8,080 nucleotides of DNA from a gamma proteobacterium symbiont of Bathyaustriella thionipta (GCA_025656895.1 JAHXHF010000385.1:1-8080); one strand, 5' to 3'. Counted from the first letter of the stretch, positions 1-7,204 are shown. Translations and numbers: made by a program. Notes: generated by a model not told the origin, from the letters alone.

Positions 1-89
1 TTTAGCCATTTTCTTTCTCCCATCAAGTTGATAGGAGTATTATCCTACAGGTGGTGGCTCAGTAGCTGAGCCTTAGGGGTAATCAGGAA
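1..89 (-). mobile_element. 5' end of an insertion sequence, left copy, reading out of the window
   Basis: Bases 7-89 are the exact reverse complement of 7998-8080, an 83-bp perfect match. Read on the minus strand, the segment contains a 7-bp stem with a 3-base loop (56-72), a further pair of short inverted repeats, a GGGAG ribosome binding site and an ATG at 9-7. The codons GCT AAA follow to the window edge, so a protein starting Met-Ala-Lys would run off the left side. A short structured leader followed by a well-placed start codon, present twice next to broken genes, is what the transposase end of an insertion sequence looks like. I cannot name the family: too little coding sequence is present. 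The exact terminus is uncertain by about 3 bases (86 to 89), because the last matching bases could be chance identity. Confidence 0.65.
56..72. repeat. Hairpin inside the left element end
   Basis: GGCTCAG at 56-62 pairs perfectly with CTGAGCC at 66-72 around the loop TAG. It lies about 15 bases inside the presumed element terminus. It could be a transposase recognition feature or an RNA hairpin that acts on transcripts entering the element from outside; the sequence does not decide between these. No run of T follows on either strand, so an ordinary intrinsic terminator is unlikely. Confidence 0.6.
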
Positions 90-96
90 GCTTTTT

Positions 97-780
97 GTGC
101 GTACAGGGCAGCAAATCAATGCCGGTGAACCACTGTTCAGTATAGACGCACGGGATACCCGGGCAAAAATCGAGCTTGCCAGGAGTAAAATAAGGGTGGC
201 TGACGCCACCATCAGTAAAATGCAGCATCAATATGAAATCAACAAGGAATATCACGATAAGGCCTCTGCTGCGGTAAGCAAGCTGAAATATCAAGCGGCT
301 GTTGATGAATTGGCATTAGCCAAAGCCCATGCCGCTTTAGCCAGGGCTGAACTGGAACTCTTGAAAAAAGAATTAAAACGACACACGGTTTATGCGCCAA
401 TAAGCGGAGAAATTCTGCAATGTAAAATAAGGCGGGGTGAATTTATTGATAGTGGCCGTAATGCTTCAAGAACCATTGTTGTTGGCAGCCATAAACTGAG
501 ATTGCGTGTGGATATCAATGAAAATGAGTTAATACGATTCAAGCCTCAAACACAGGCTGTCGCCTTTATACGTAACCATCCCAATCTTAAAGTATCGCTG
601 CGTTATCAATATACAGAACCCTCTGTTGTGGCAAAAACCGCTTTAACCGGACTGAGTACAGAGCGAACCGATTTGCGTGTATTGCAAGTCCTTTATTCTT
701 TCGACAGACCTGCTTTTCCGCTGTATGTGGGCCAACAACTGGATGTTTTTATTAAAGTACCTGCCACGGATGCCTGGTAA
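97..780 (+). CDS. HlyD-family membrane fusion protein, 5'-truncated (probable pseudogene)
   Basis: This is the periplasmic adaptor of a tripartite exporter, which links an inner-membrane ABC transporter to an outer-membrane channel. Numbering from the GTG at 97, residues 2-18 are the second part of the first lipoyl half-motif (TGQQINAGEPLFSID), residues 20-95 form the Ala/Lys/Glu-rich coiled-coil hairpin, residues 97-120 are the returning lipoyl half (YAPISGEI...GEFIDSG), and the rest is beta-barrel. The family normally has about 60-90 more residues in front, with a signal or membrane anchor. These are absent: the reading frame continues upstream through codons for Lys-Leu-Phe straight into the inserted element, where it meets a TGA at 67-69. 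The GTG is therefore an internal valine codon rather than a natural start. The stop overlaps the permease start (TAATG). As it stands the product would have no export signal and is probably not functional. Confidence 0.8.
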   Translation: MRTGQQINAGEPLFSIDARDTRAKIELARSKIRVADATISKMQHQYEINKEYHDKASAAVSKLKYQAAVDELALAKAHAALARAELELLKKELKRHTVYAPISGEILQCKIRRGEFIDSGRNASRTIVVGSHKLRLRVDINENELIRFKPQTQAVAFIRNHPNLKVSLRYQYTEPSVVAKTALTGLSTERTDLRVLQVLYSFDRPAFPLYVGQQLDVFIKVPATDAW

Positions 781-1973
781 TGTATCGTATCGCATTGCAA
801 ATGCTGATGGGAGACAAGTCAAAATATACCGGTTTGCTGGCTGGTATCAGCTTTACGGCTTTTTTAGTGACTTTCGCGCTGGCTTTTTTTGCCGGTTTTA
901 TGACCCAGGGCTTCGCGCTTGTTTCCGAAAACCCTTCAGTGGATATTTGGGTTATGGACCCGGCGGTGAACTCCACCGAAATGACCATCAATATCCCTGC
1001 GTCGGCCTTGAGCCGGGTGCGTGGAGTAAAAGGCGTTGCCAATGCCGTGCCTCTGTCACTGAATGATGTGCTTGCGCGTTTTCCGAACGGTCGTTTTCAA
1101 ACGTTTCAAATGATTGGAGTAGATGACATAAGCCTGAGCGGTGCGCCTGCGTTACAGGCAGATCTTTTACCCACAATGTTATATAAGCCCGAAAGTGTCA
1201 TTGTGGACGCAGGTGGAACCAGTGATAAATTACAAACCCCCGTTTACACAAAAGATAAATGGCCTCTGGATGGCGTACATCTGGATATTCCCACAAGACC
1301 ACTGGCTTTTGCTGATGAACTGTTAATCAATGATAAAAGAGTTGTTGTTGCCGGCGTATCCCGAACCATTCCGCGGTTTCCTCCTCGTCCTTTGCTGTAT
1401 ACCACCTTCTCGAATGTAAAGCGTATTCTGCCAGCCGAAAAAAAATTATTAACCTTTGTGCTGGTGTCGGCCCAAAAAGGAGTTTCCCTGCATGAGTTGG
1501 CCCATCGTATTGAACAGCAAACAGGCTTGCGCGCAAGAACATCGGCTGATTTCAAAGAAGACACGGTACGCTGGTTTCTGATAAATTCTGAAGATGTTGG
1601 TGATATAACAGCCATGCTGGTTTTGGCGATGACGGTCGGTTTTGGAGTGACCGGAATCATGCTGTATATGTTTACCTATGAGAACCTGAAACAATATGCT
1701 GTGCTTAAAGCCATGGGCGCTGCAAACCCTCTTTTACTGAAAATGGTATTTGTACAGGCAGGTACTACGGCCTTTGCAGGCGCGGGTATTGGTATCGGTT
1801 TGTGTGCTCTGGTCGGCCCCCTGGTTTCATCATTTGATTTTCCATTCCGCTTACTGTGGTTTACGCCTTTGGTTGGTATTTTGGGTGTTTTACTGGTCAG
1901 CCTGACAGCGGCAGCGATCAGCTCAAGACCGGTATTAAAATTGGAACCGGGTATGGTTTTTTCGGGTCGCTGA
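780..1973 (+). CDS. ABC transporter permease, FtsX/MacB (DevC-like) type
   Basis: Inner-membrane permease of an ABC exporter, 397 residues, a usual length for DevC-like permeases. It has the family topology: one N-terminal membrane segment (about 17-41), a large periplasmic domain (about 45-270) and three C-terminal segments (about 275-298, 322-348, 359-381). The loop after the second segment, ENLKQYAVLKAMGA (301-314), resembles the coupling helix that contacts the ATPase in FtsX-type proteins. The ATG overlaps the stop of the HlyD gene by one base, so the two are translationally coupled and probably act together as in DevBC. No ATP-binding subunit follows; it must be encoded upstream beyond the inserted element, elsewhere, or be lost. 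The substrate cannot be deduced; lipids, glycolipids, peptides and drugs are all known for this class. The gene looks intact. Confidence 0.85.
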   Translation: MYRIALQMLMGDKSKYTGLLAGISFTAFLVTFALAFFAGFMTQGFALVSENPSVDIWVMDPAVNSTEMTINIPASALSRVRGVKGVANAVPLSLNDVLARFPNGRFQTFQMIGVDDISLSGAPALQADLLPTMLYKPESVIVDAGGTSDKLQTPVYTKDKWPLDGVHLDIPTRPLAFADELLINDKRVVVAGVSRTIPRFPPRPLLYTTFSNVKRILPAEKKLLTFVLVSAQKGVSLHELAHRIEQQTGLRARTSADFKEDTVRWFLINSEDVGDITAMLVLAMTVGFGVTGIMLYMFTYENLKQYAVLKAMGAANPLLLKMVFVQAGTTAFAGAGIGIGLCALVGPLVSSFDFPFRLLWFTPLVGILGVLLVSLTAAAISSRPVLKLEPGMVFSGR

Positions 1974-2132
1974 GAGTCATGAAACTGTTATTTTGTTGTT
2001 GGAATATTGCGCACTTTCAGAGCCTTTTGCATGACTATTTAACTGTAATAGTGAGTCAATCCCGGATAAACTGTTTGCCGGCGGTGTTGTTTCTGAAATG
2101 ATGCCATTTTTTTATCTTGAATTATTCAAATT
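1974..2132. other. Spacer between the permease gene and tolB
   Basis: These 159 bases carry no convincing gene and no recognisable remnant of tolA, which usually precedes tolB. The stretch is AT-rich compared with tolB. It is the most likely place for a tolB promoter; around 2024-2051 there is a TTTTG...TAATAG arrangement with a 15-16 base spacer, but it is too weak to call. No strong terminator hairpin for the permease gene is visible. Confidence 0.5.
2117..2129. repeat. Short inverted repeat just before the tolB start
   Basis: TTGAA at 2117-2121 and TTCAA at 2125-2129 form a perfect 5-bp inverted repeat around TTA, ending three bases before the tolB ATG. It takes up the place where a ribosome binding site would be expected, and no GGAG-like sequence is present. 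It may be chance in AT-rich sequence, or a weak hairpin or protein site. Confidence 0.3.
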
Positions 2133-3476
2133 ATGAAGCTGTTTTCTCCCAATTTCCCTGTTTCCGTCAGGAGCATTTTTTCAGCGCGTATCGTCGCTAT
2201 GCTGCTGTTGTCACTGCTGCCAGTGACGGATGCACTGGCTGAACTGACCATTGATATTACCCAGGGGGCGGAAGGGGCCACTCCCATTGCGGTGGTGCCT
2301 TTTGGCGCTCCGGCCGGTTTACAATTGCCGCAGGATGTGGCCGCTATTATTTCCACTGATCTGCGCCGTAGCGGGCGTTTCAAACCTTTGGCGAAAAGCC
2401 GCATGATTTCGCAGCCGCATGATGCCACCCAGATCGCCTATCGGGAATGGCAGGCGCTGGGTATGAATCATTTGCTGGTGGGCAAGGTCAGCCCGGACGG
2501 GACAAACAGCTACCGTATTCGCTTTCAGTTGTTTGATGTGTACAAGCGCGAGCAGTTGACCGGCTTTACCATCACTACCAGCCGTGAAAACCTGCGTGCC
2601 TCGGCACATCACATTGCCGATATTGTGTATGAGGCACTGACCGGCGAGAAGGGCGCATTTGATACCCGTATTGCCTATATCACCGAAGATCGCAGCAATA
2701 ATAAGCGTACTTTAACCCTGAATGTGGCCGATTCCGATGGCTATAACCCGCAGGTTATCGTAACCAGCAAGGAACCGCTGATGTCACCGGCCTGGTCGCC
2801 AGATGGCCGCAAGATTGCCTATGTGTCGTTTGAAAAAGGCAAGCCGGCCATTTTTGTGCAGGAAGTTTTCACCGGCAAGCGCAGCAAAATAAGCTCGTTC
2901 AAAGGCATCAATGGCGCACCGGCCTGGTCGCCGGATGGCAAGCGTCTGGCGTTGACCTTATCCAGGGACGGTGACGCGAATATCTATATTATGGATCTGG
3001 TCAGCCGTCGCCTGCAGAAACTGACCAGTCATTATGCGATTGATACCGAGCCGGCCTGGTCGCCGGATGGCAAGCATATTGTGTTTACTTCCAGTCGGGG
3101 CGGCCAGCCGCAGCTGTACCGCAAAGCGGTTTCCGGCGGCAAGGCCGAGAGACTGACCTTTGAAGGCAAGTACAATGCGCGCGGTTCTTATTCACCGGAT
3201 GGTAAATCTCTGCTGCTGGTAACACGGGTGAACGGTGATTACCGTATTGCGGTGCTGGATTTGCAGCAGGGTGATATGCGCGTACTCAGCGATGGCCGAT
3301 TTGACGAATCTCCCAGTTTCGCTCCTAATGGGCGCATGATTATTTATGGCACCCGCAGCGGCAGAAAAGGCGAACTGGCCGAGGTTTCTGTGGATGGCAG
3401 TGTCAGGCAGCGATTGAGCCTGCAACAGAGCAACGTGCGCGAACCGGTCTGGTCACCTTATAACCGGCGCCAATAA
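2133..3476 (+). CDS. tolB: Tol-Pal system periplasmic protein TolB
   Basis: TolB is the periplasmic beta-propeller that binds Pal and relays the TolQRA motor to the outer membrane during division. The 447-residue product has an N-terminal signal peptide with a rather long n-region and a hydrophobic core (about 19-31), with likely cleavage after Ala-Leu-Ala at residue 36. The TolB N-terminal domain follows (about 37-165; TPIAVVPFG at 50-58 is typical), then a six-bladed propeller with repeated WSPDG(K/R) motifs. The length is close to the usual 430. The start at 2133 is chosen because it gives a complete signal peptide; the next ATG (residue 23) would remove most of it. No clear ribosome binding site is present. 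It leads the cluster with pal and cpoB, but tolQ, tolR and tolA are not immediately upstream. Six intact blades indicate a functional gene. Confidence 0.97.
   Translation: MKLFSPNFPVSVRSIFSARIVAMLLLSLLPVTDALAELTIDITQGAEGATPIAVVPFGAPAGLQLPQDVAAIISTDLRRSGRFKPLAKSRMISQPHDATQIAYREWQALGMNHLLVGKVSPDGTNSYRIRFQLFDVYKREQLTGFTITTSRENLRASAHHIADIVYEALTGEKGAFDTRIAYITEDRSNNKRTLTLNVADSDGYNPQVIVTSKEPLMSPAWSPDGRKIAYVSFEKGKPAIFVQEVFTGKRSKISSFKGINGAPAWSPDGKRLALTLSRDGDANIYIMDLVSRRLQKLTSHYAIDTEPAWSPDGKHIVFTSSRGGQPQLYRKAVSGGKAERLTFEGKYNARGSYSPDGKSLLLVTRVNGDYRIAVLDLQQGDMRVLSDGRFDESPSFAPNGRMIIYGTRSGRKGELAEVSVDGSVRQRLSLQQSNVREPVWSPYNRRQ
2787..3461 (+). repeat. Tandem propeller-blade repeats within tolB, period 132 bp
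   Basis: The blade motif codons recur at 2796, 2928, 3060, 3192, 3321 and 3453 (position of the first Ser codon, or its equivalent, of W-S-P-D-G). Spacings are 132, 132, 132, 129 and 132 bases, that is 44 or 43 residues per blade. The first three copies share an identical 14-base string (2787-2800, 2919-2932, 3051-3064), so similarity persists at DNA level. Confidence 0.85.
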
Positions 3477-3500
3477 CTTTTGTCATAACTTGAGAATACA

Positions 3501-3508
3501 GGACGGAG
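3501..3508 (+). promoter_or_regulatory. Ribosome binding site that fixes the pal start
   Basis: GGACGGAG lies 8 bases before the ATG at 3517. An in-frame TTG at 3490 would give nine extra residues, but it lies before this site and would put polar and charged residues in front of the lipoprotein signal. The ATG is therefore the better start. Confidence 0.8.
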
Positions 3509-3516
3509 ACAAAAAC

Positions 3517-4059
3517 ATGAAAACAACCCTGATAATGGTTTTATCCTTTTGCGCCTTGCTGACACTGGCAGGCTGTGAGTCCATGAGTGGTGATAAAGAA
3601 GATACTGGTGAAGGTGCTCCGGTTGAGGATGTTACCGGCCAGGGCGCAGAAGATGACGGTAGTGCCAGCACATCGGCAGCGATGGGCTCATCTTCCTGGT
3701 CGCGTGAATCACTGGATGACCCGGACAGCCCTTTGTATAACAAGGTGATTTATTTTGCTTTTGATCAAAGCGGCATACAGCCGGAGTATCAGGATATTTT
3801 GAAATCTCACGCCACTTTTTTATCCAATAATCCGGATATACACATCACCATAGAAGGCCATACCGATGAAAGGGGCACGCGCGAATATAATATTGCTCTG
3901 GGCGAGCGACGAGCCCAGGCTGTGCGTACCTTCCTGCGCCTGGAAGGTGTCAATATGGATCAAATGAGTATGGTCAGTTATGGCGAAGAACAACCTGCCG
4001 CGCTGGGGCTGGATGAAGCCTCTATGGCGGCCAATCGCAGAGCCGTATTGGTGTACTGA
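3517..4059 (+). CDS. pal: Peptidoglycan-associated lipoprotein Pal
   Basis: Pal is an outer-membrane lipoprotein that binds peptidoglycan and TolB, tethering the outer membrane to the wall. The 180-residue protein begins with a lipoprotein signal ending in the lipobox LAGC, so Cys20 would be lipidated. Glu21 at position +2 (not Asp) fits outer-membrane sorting. A flexible acidic, Ser-rich linker runs to about residue 70, followed by an OmpA-C domain (about 76-180) with IYFAFD (78-83), the long GHTDERGTREYNIALGERRA motif (114-133) that binds meso-diaminopimelate, and NRRAVLVY at the very end. The length matches the family (about 170-180). It lies 40 bases after tolB and its stop overlaps the cpoB start by one base (TGATG), so it is clearly part of the operon. 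Nothing looks degraded. Confidence 0.97.
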   Translation: MKTTLIMVLSFCALLTLAGCESMSGDKEDTGEGAPVEDVTGQGAEDDGSASTSAAMGSSSWSRESLDDPDSPLYNKVIYFAFDQSGIQPEYQDILKSHATFLSNNPDIHITIEGHTDERGTREYNIALGERRAQAVRTFLRLEGVNMDQMSMVSYGEEQPAALGLDEASMAANRRAVLVY

Positions 4060-4802
4060 TGAAGTCGGGAGTTTTTTTCAGTCTGTTACTGCTGCCGGTT
4101 TCACTGCTGGCCGCCGAGCCGCGGGAAGGTTCGCTTTCCGGCCTGTATGTGCAGCTGCAACAATTGCGGCAGGAAGTGCAGAGTCTGCACGGGCAGTTGG
4201 AAGAACAGCAACATCTGATTCAGCGTATGCAGAAACAGCAGCGGGAACTGTATCTTGATCTGGATCAGCGTCTGGGATCGGCGGGAAGCGTAGCGGCAGC
4301 CGGCACGCAAACTCAGCCACCGCTGTCAGCACCGCAAGCAGCAGCCTCGGCTGCGCAAGTAAATCCTCCGCCAGCGCCGCAAGCGACAGCCCCCGAACCC
4401 AGGCCACAGGATTCAGCTGCGGTTACTCAGGCCTATAACATTGCTTTCAATTCGCTGCAGGCAGGACGTTACGATACGGCTATCAAGCAGTTCGATCAGT
4501 TTCTTGAATCGGCCCCCAAATCACAGCATGTACCTGATGCACTTTACTGGCGTTCTGAAGCCTGGTATGTAAAGCGTAATTTTTTACAGGCATTGCCGGG
4601 TTTCCAGCTGCTGGTTTATCGCTATCCTGATCATGTAAAAGCCGCCGATGCCTTGTTGAAAAGCGGACTGATTTATTACCAGCAGGAAAAATGGCCGCAA
4701 GCCCGTGAAGCTTTTGAAAAGCTGCAAAAAGACTATGCCGATACCACCGCTGCCACACTGGCGGCCAGGCGCTTGCAGCGCATGACAGCAAACGGGCATT
4801 GA
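4059..4802 (+). CDS. cpoB: Cell division coordinator CpoB (YbgF)
   Basis: CpoB is a periplasmic partner of TolA and PBP1B that coordinates peptidoglycan synthesis with outer-membrane constriction. The 247-residue product starts with a signal peptide (hydrophobic 5-19, cleavage near Ala-Ala-Glu at 18-20). Next comes an N-terminal trimerising coiled coil (about 26-72, rich in Gln/Leu/Glu, with the typical QQRELYLDLDQRL), a Pro/Ala/Gln-rich linker (about 77-120) and three TPR-like repeats (about 123-156, 160-190, 196-230). Order and lengths match the family. The second repeat reads ALYWRSEAWYVKRNF, where homologues more often have a Leu-Gly pair after Trp; this is probably natural drift. Start and stop overlap the neighbouring genes (1 and 4 bases), so translation is probably coupled. 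Confidence 0.95.
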   Translation: MKSGVFFSLLLLPVSLLAAEPREGSLSGLYVQLQQLRQEVQSLHGQLEEQQHLIQRMQKQQRELYLDLDQRLGSAGSVAAAGTQTQPPLSAPQAAASAAQVNPPPAPQATAPEPRPQDSAAVTQAYNIAFNSLQAGRYDTAIKQFDQFLESAPKSQHVPDALYWRSEAWYVKRNFLQALPGFQLLVYRYPDHVKAADALLKSGLIYYQQEKWPQAREAFEKLQKDYADTTAATLAARRLQRMTANGH

Positions 4803-5440
4803 GTTCACTGCGCGTCACTGAAATCTTTCTGTCTTTGCAGGGAGAAAGCCGAAGCAGCGGCTGGCCCACTGTTTTTATTCGTTTAAGCGGCTGCCCCCTG
4901 CGTTGTGTTTATTGCGATACGGCTTATGCTTTCAGTGGCGGCGAAAAGCTGTCCGTGCAACAGATATTGCAGCAAACAGAGCGCTATCAGGTGCGCCATG
5001 TAACGGTTACCGGTGGTGAACCTCTGGCGCAGAAAAACTGTCATGAACTGCTGCGACGTTTGTGTGATGCCGGCTATTCGGTATCACTGGAAACCAGTGG
5101 TGCAATGGATGTGTGCGAGCTTGACCCGCGTGTTGAGCGGGTGATCGACATCAAAACCCCCGGCTCGGGCGAGCAACCGCGTAACCGTTGGGAAAATTTG
5201 CAATGTCTGAAAGACAGCGACCAGATCAAGTTTGTGATTACCGATGAAGCCGATTACCGCTGGGCGATTGAAATCATGCAGCAACACAATCTGGCCGGAC
5301 AGTGTGAAGTGCTTTTTTCACCCGTAGCCGGTGATTTATCACCCACGCAACTGGCCGACTGGATTGTACGGGATCGTCTGCCGGTGCGTTTTCAGATTCA
5401 ATTACACAAACTGCTGTGGGGAGATAAGGCCGGGGTATGA
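4799..5440 (+). CDS. queE: 7-carboxy-7-deazaguanine synthase QueE
   Basis: QueE is a radical SAM enzyme that contracts 6-carboxy-tetrahydropterin to 7-carboxy-7-deazaguanine in the preQ0/queuosine pathway (cytoplasm; needs a 4Fe-4S cluster, SAM and Mg). In the 213-residue product the cluster cysteines are Cys32, Cys36 and Cys39 (CX3CX2C), preceded by the EIFLSLQGES motif (8-17). The SAM-binding GGEP is at 72-75. The short length fits the Pseudomonas-type enzyme. The TTG at 4799 is taken as start because it directly precedes the conserved N-terminal motif and gives a 4-base overlap with the cpoB stop; no other plausible start lies between it and the conserved region. There is only a weak GGG-containing ribosome binding site, so expression probably relies on coupling to cpoB. 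Confidence 0.95.
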   Translation: MSSLRVTEIFLSLQGESRSSGWPTVFIRLSGCPLRCVYCDTAYAFSGGEKLSVQQILQQTERYQVRHVTVTGGEPLAQKNCHELLRRLCDAGYSVSLETSGAMDVCELDPRVERVIDIKTPGSGEQPRNRWENLQCLKDSDQIKFVITDEADYRWAIEIMQQHNLAGQCEVLFSPVAGDLSPTQLADWIVRDRLPVRFQIQLHKLLWGDKAGV

Positions 5441-6114
5441 ACAGAAAAGCCGTTGTATTACTTTCCGGTGGACTGGATTCCGCTACCGTACTGGCAATAG
5501 CCAAACAGCAATGTTTTGATTGCTACGCGCTGAGTATGGATTATGGTCAAAGACATGCATCTGAACTGGACGCGGCCAGAATGGTAGCCGCGTCACAGTC
5601 GGTCAGGGAGCATTTGATTATGCCGCTGGACTTGCGGGCCATGGGTGGTTCGGCTCTGACCGATGATACTCTGGAAGTACCTTCAACCCCCACGCAAGGC
5701 ATACCGGTCACTTATGTTCCGGCACGCAATACCATATTTTTATCGCTAGCACTGGCATGGGCGGAAACCCTGTCGGCCGAGGACATTTTTATCGGTGTCA
5801 ACGCGGTGGATTATTCCGGCTATCCCGATTGCCGCCCTGAATTCATACAGGCATTTCAAAACATGGCCGCTGTGGCTACGCGTGACGCGGTAGAAGGGCG
5901 CCCCTGCCAAATACACGCACCACTGATTGAACTGAGTAAAGCGCAAATCATCCAGTATGGAAATGCACTGGGGGTGGATTACGCGCAAACCATTTCCTGC
6001 TACCAGGCCAATAGCCGGGGCGAAGCCTGCGGTCAGTGTGACTCCTGCCGGCTACGGGCGCAGGGCTTTGCCGATGCAGGTGTGCCGGACCCCACTCGTT
6101 ATGTGGCACAATAG
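5437..6114 (+). CDS. queC: 7-cyano-7-deazaguanine synthase QueC
   Basis: QueC converts 7-carboxy-7-deazaguanine to preQ0 with ammonia and two ATP, directly after the QueE step. The 225-residue protein shows the PP-loop SGGLDS at 10-15, the YVPARNTIFLS segment that follows in the nucleotide-binding fold, and the C-terminal zinc site Cys188, Cys198, Cys201 and Cys204. All expected residues are present and the length is normal. Its ATG overlaps the queE stop by four bases (ATGA), with a GGGG-containing site just upstream. The other pathway genes (queD, queF, tgt, queA) are not in the window, so whether the cell ends with queuosine or another deazapurine cannot be read here. Confidence 0.97.
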   Translation: MNRKAVVLLSGGLDSATVLAIAKQQCFDCYALSMDYGQRHASELDAARMVAASQSVREHLIMPLDLRAMGGSALTDDTLEVPSTPTQGIPVTYVPARNTIFLSLALAWAETLSAEDIFIGVNAVDYSGYPDCRPEFIQAFQNMAAVATRDAVEGRPCQIHAPLIELSKAQIIQYGNALGVDYAQTISCYQANSRGEACGQCDSCRLRAQGFADAGVPDPTRYVAQ

Positions 6115-6146
6115 GCTGCAAGCAAGCGCATAAAACAGGGGCTATT

Positions 6147-7166
6147 ATGAACACCATTCTGGTTACCGGCGGGGCGGGCTATATCGGTTCACATACCTGC
6201 CTGGAATTATTGAACGCCGGATACGATGTGCTGGTGGTGGATAATTTGAGTAACAGCCAGCAGGAATCCTTGTTACGGGTACAGGCGCTGAGTGGCAAAA
6301 GCCTGACCTTTTATGAGATTGATTTACGTGATGAGTCGGCTTTGTCGGCTGTTTTCCAGCAACATGACATAGACGCCGTGATTCATTTTGCCGGTCTTAA
6401 AGCGGTGGGTGAATCTACACAAATTCCATTAAGCTATTACCACAATAATATTTCCGGCACCCTGACTCTGCTGCAGGTCATGCAGGAAGCCGCTGTGCGA
6501 ACGCTGGTATTCAGTTCTTCCGCCACGGTTTACGGGGACCCGCAACATTTACCCATCAACGAAGATTTTCCTTTATCGGCCAGTAACCCTTATGGTCGCG
6601 GCAAACTGATTATTGAAGACATGCTGCGTGATATTCATACCGCTGACAGCCGCTGGAACATCGCCCTGTTGCGTTATTTTAACCCGGTGGGCGCGCACAG
6701 CAGCGGTCGTATCGGTGAAGATCCGAACGGTATTCCTAATAATTTGATGCCATTCATATCCCAGGTAGCGGTAGGCAAATTGCAATGCCTGTCCATTTTC
6801 GGCGGAGACTACCCGACCAAAGACGGCACCGGCGTGCGCGACTATATTCATGTGGTTGATCTGGCTTTGGGGCATATCGACGCGCTGCGTTGGCTGGCCG
6901 TCAACCAGGGCCTGATTACGGTGAACCTGGGAACCGGAGAAGGCTATTCGGTACTGGATATGGTCAAGGCTTTCGCGCAAGCCAGTGGCAGGGAAATTCC
7001 CTATCGAATTGTAGCCAGACGAGCCGGTGACATTGCCGCCTGCTATGCGGACAACAGCCGCGCCCTGCAATTACTGGGCTGGCAGGCGGAAAGAAACCTG
7101 CAGGATATGTGTGAAGACAGCTGGCGCTGGCAGTCGGCCAATCCGCAAGGCTATCAGCAAGCCTGA
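6147..7166 (+). CDS. galE: UDP-glucose 4-epimerase GalE
   Basis: GalE interconverts UDP-glucose and UDP-galactose with bound NAD in the cytoplasm, feeding galactose into surface polysaccharides or the Leloir pathway. The 339-residue protein is a short-chain dehydrogenase/epimerase. The NAD motif GGAGYIG lies at 8-14, with the acidic residue Asp32 at the end of the second strand; FAGLKAVGES is at 81-90; the catalytic residues are Ser124 (in SSSATVYG), Tyr149 and Lys153. The length and the numbering of the catalytic triad agree with the E. coli enzyme (338 residues). An AGGGG site lies 5 bases before the ATG. It follows queC after 32 bases with no visible terminator, so it may be read through from the tol-que operon. 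With the glycosyltransferase behind it, a polysaccharide role seems more likely than galactose catabolism; galT, galK and galM are absent. Confidence 0.96.
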   Translation: MNTILVTGGAGYIGSHTCLELLNAGYDVLVVDNLSNSQQESLLRVQALSGKSLTFYEIDLRDESALSAVFQQHDIDAVIHFAGLKAVGESTQIPLSYYHNNISGTLTLLQVMQEAAVRTLVFSSSATVYGDPQHLPINEDFPLSASNPYGRGKLIIEDMLRDIHTADSRWNIALLRYFNPVGAHSSGRIGEDPNGIPNNLMPFISQVAVGKLQCLSIFGGDYPTKDGTGVRDYIHVVDLALGHIDALRWLAVNQGLITVNLGTGEGYSVLDMVKAFAQASGREIPYRIVARRAGDIAACYADNSRALQLLGWQAERNLQDMCEDSWRWQSANPQGYQQA

Positions 7167-7204
7167 AAGCCTGTTAACGATGAATAAACCACGACAAATC
7201 GAAT

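Noticed and set aside
28..43. TTGATA and TATTAT in the left repeat considered as an outward promoter for the HlyD remnant
   Set aside because: The two hexamers are only 4 bases apart and neither has a partner at about 17 bases.
56..72. Perfect hairpin considered as an intrinsic terminator
   Set aside because: No T-run follows on either strand and the hairpin is duplicated exactly in both element ends, so it belongs to the element.
73..294. Minus-strand reading frame over the repeat border and the start of the HlyD gene
   Set aside because: It lies opposite the recognisable HlyD coding sequence and resembles no protein family; it is a shadow frame.
1856..2101. Plus-strand frame over the permease end and the spacer, considered as a small gene or tolA remnant
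   Set aside because: Half of it overlaps the permease gene in another frame, and the spacer part shows no TolA-like or other recognisable features.
2787..3064. Regularly spaced identical strings, considered as a CRISPR-like or intergenic repeat array
   Set aside because: The repeats are in frame in tolB and encode the WSPDG motif of successive propeller blades with a 132-base period.
4078..4407. Minus-strand frame rich in Ala, Leu and Arg opposite cpoB
   Set aside because: It is the complement of the Gln/Ala/Pro-rich coiled coil and linker of CpoB; low-complexity codons produce long open frames by chance.
6573..7070. 165-codon minus-strand frame opposite galE
   Set aside because: The galE frame on the other strand is fully conserved with catalytic residues; the antisense frame has no recognisable domain.
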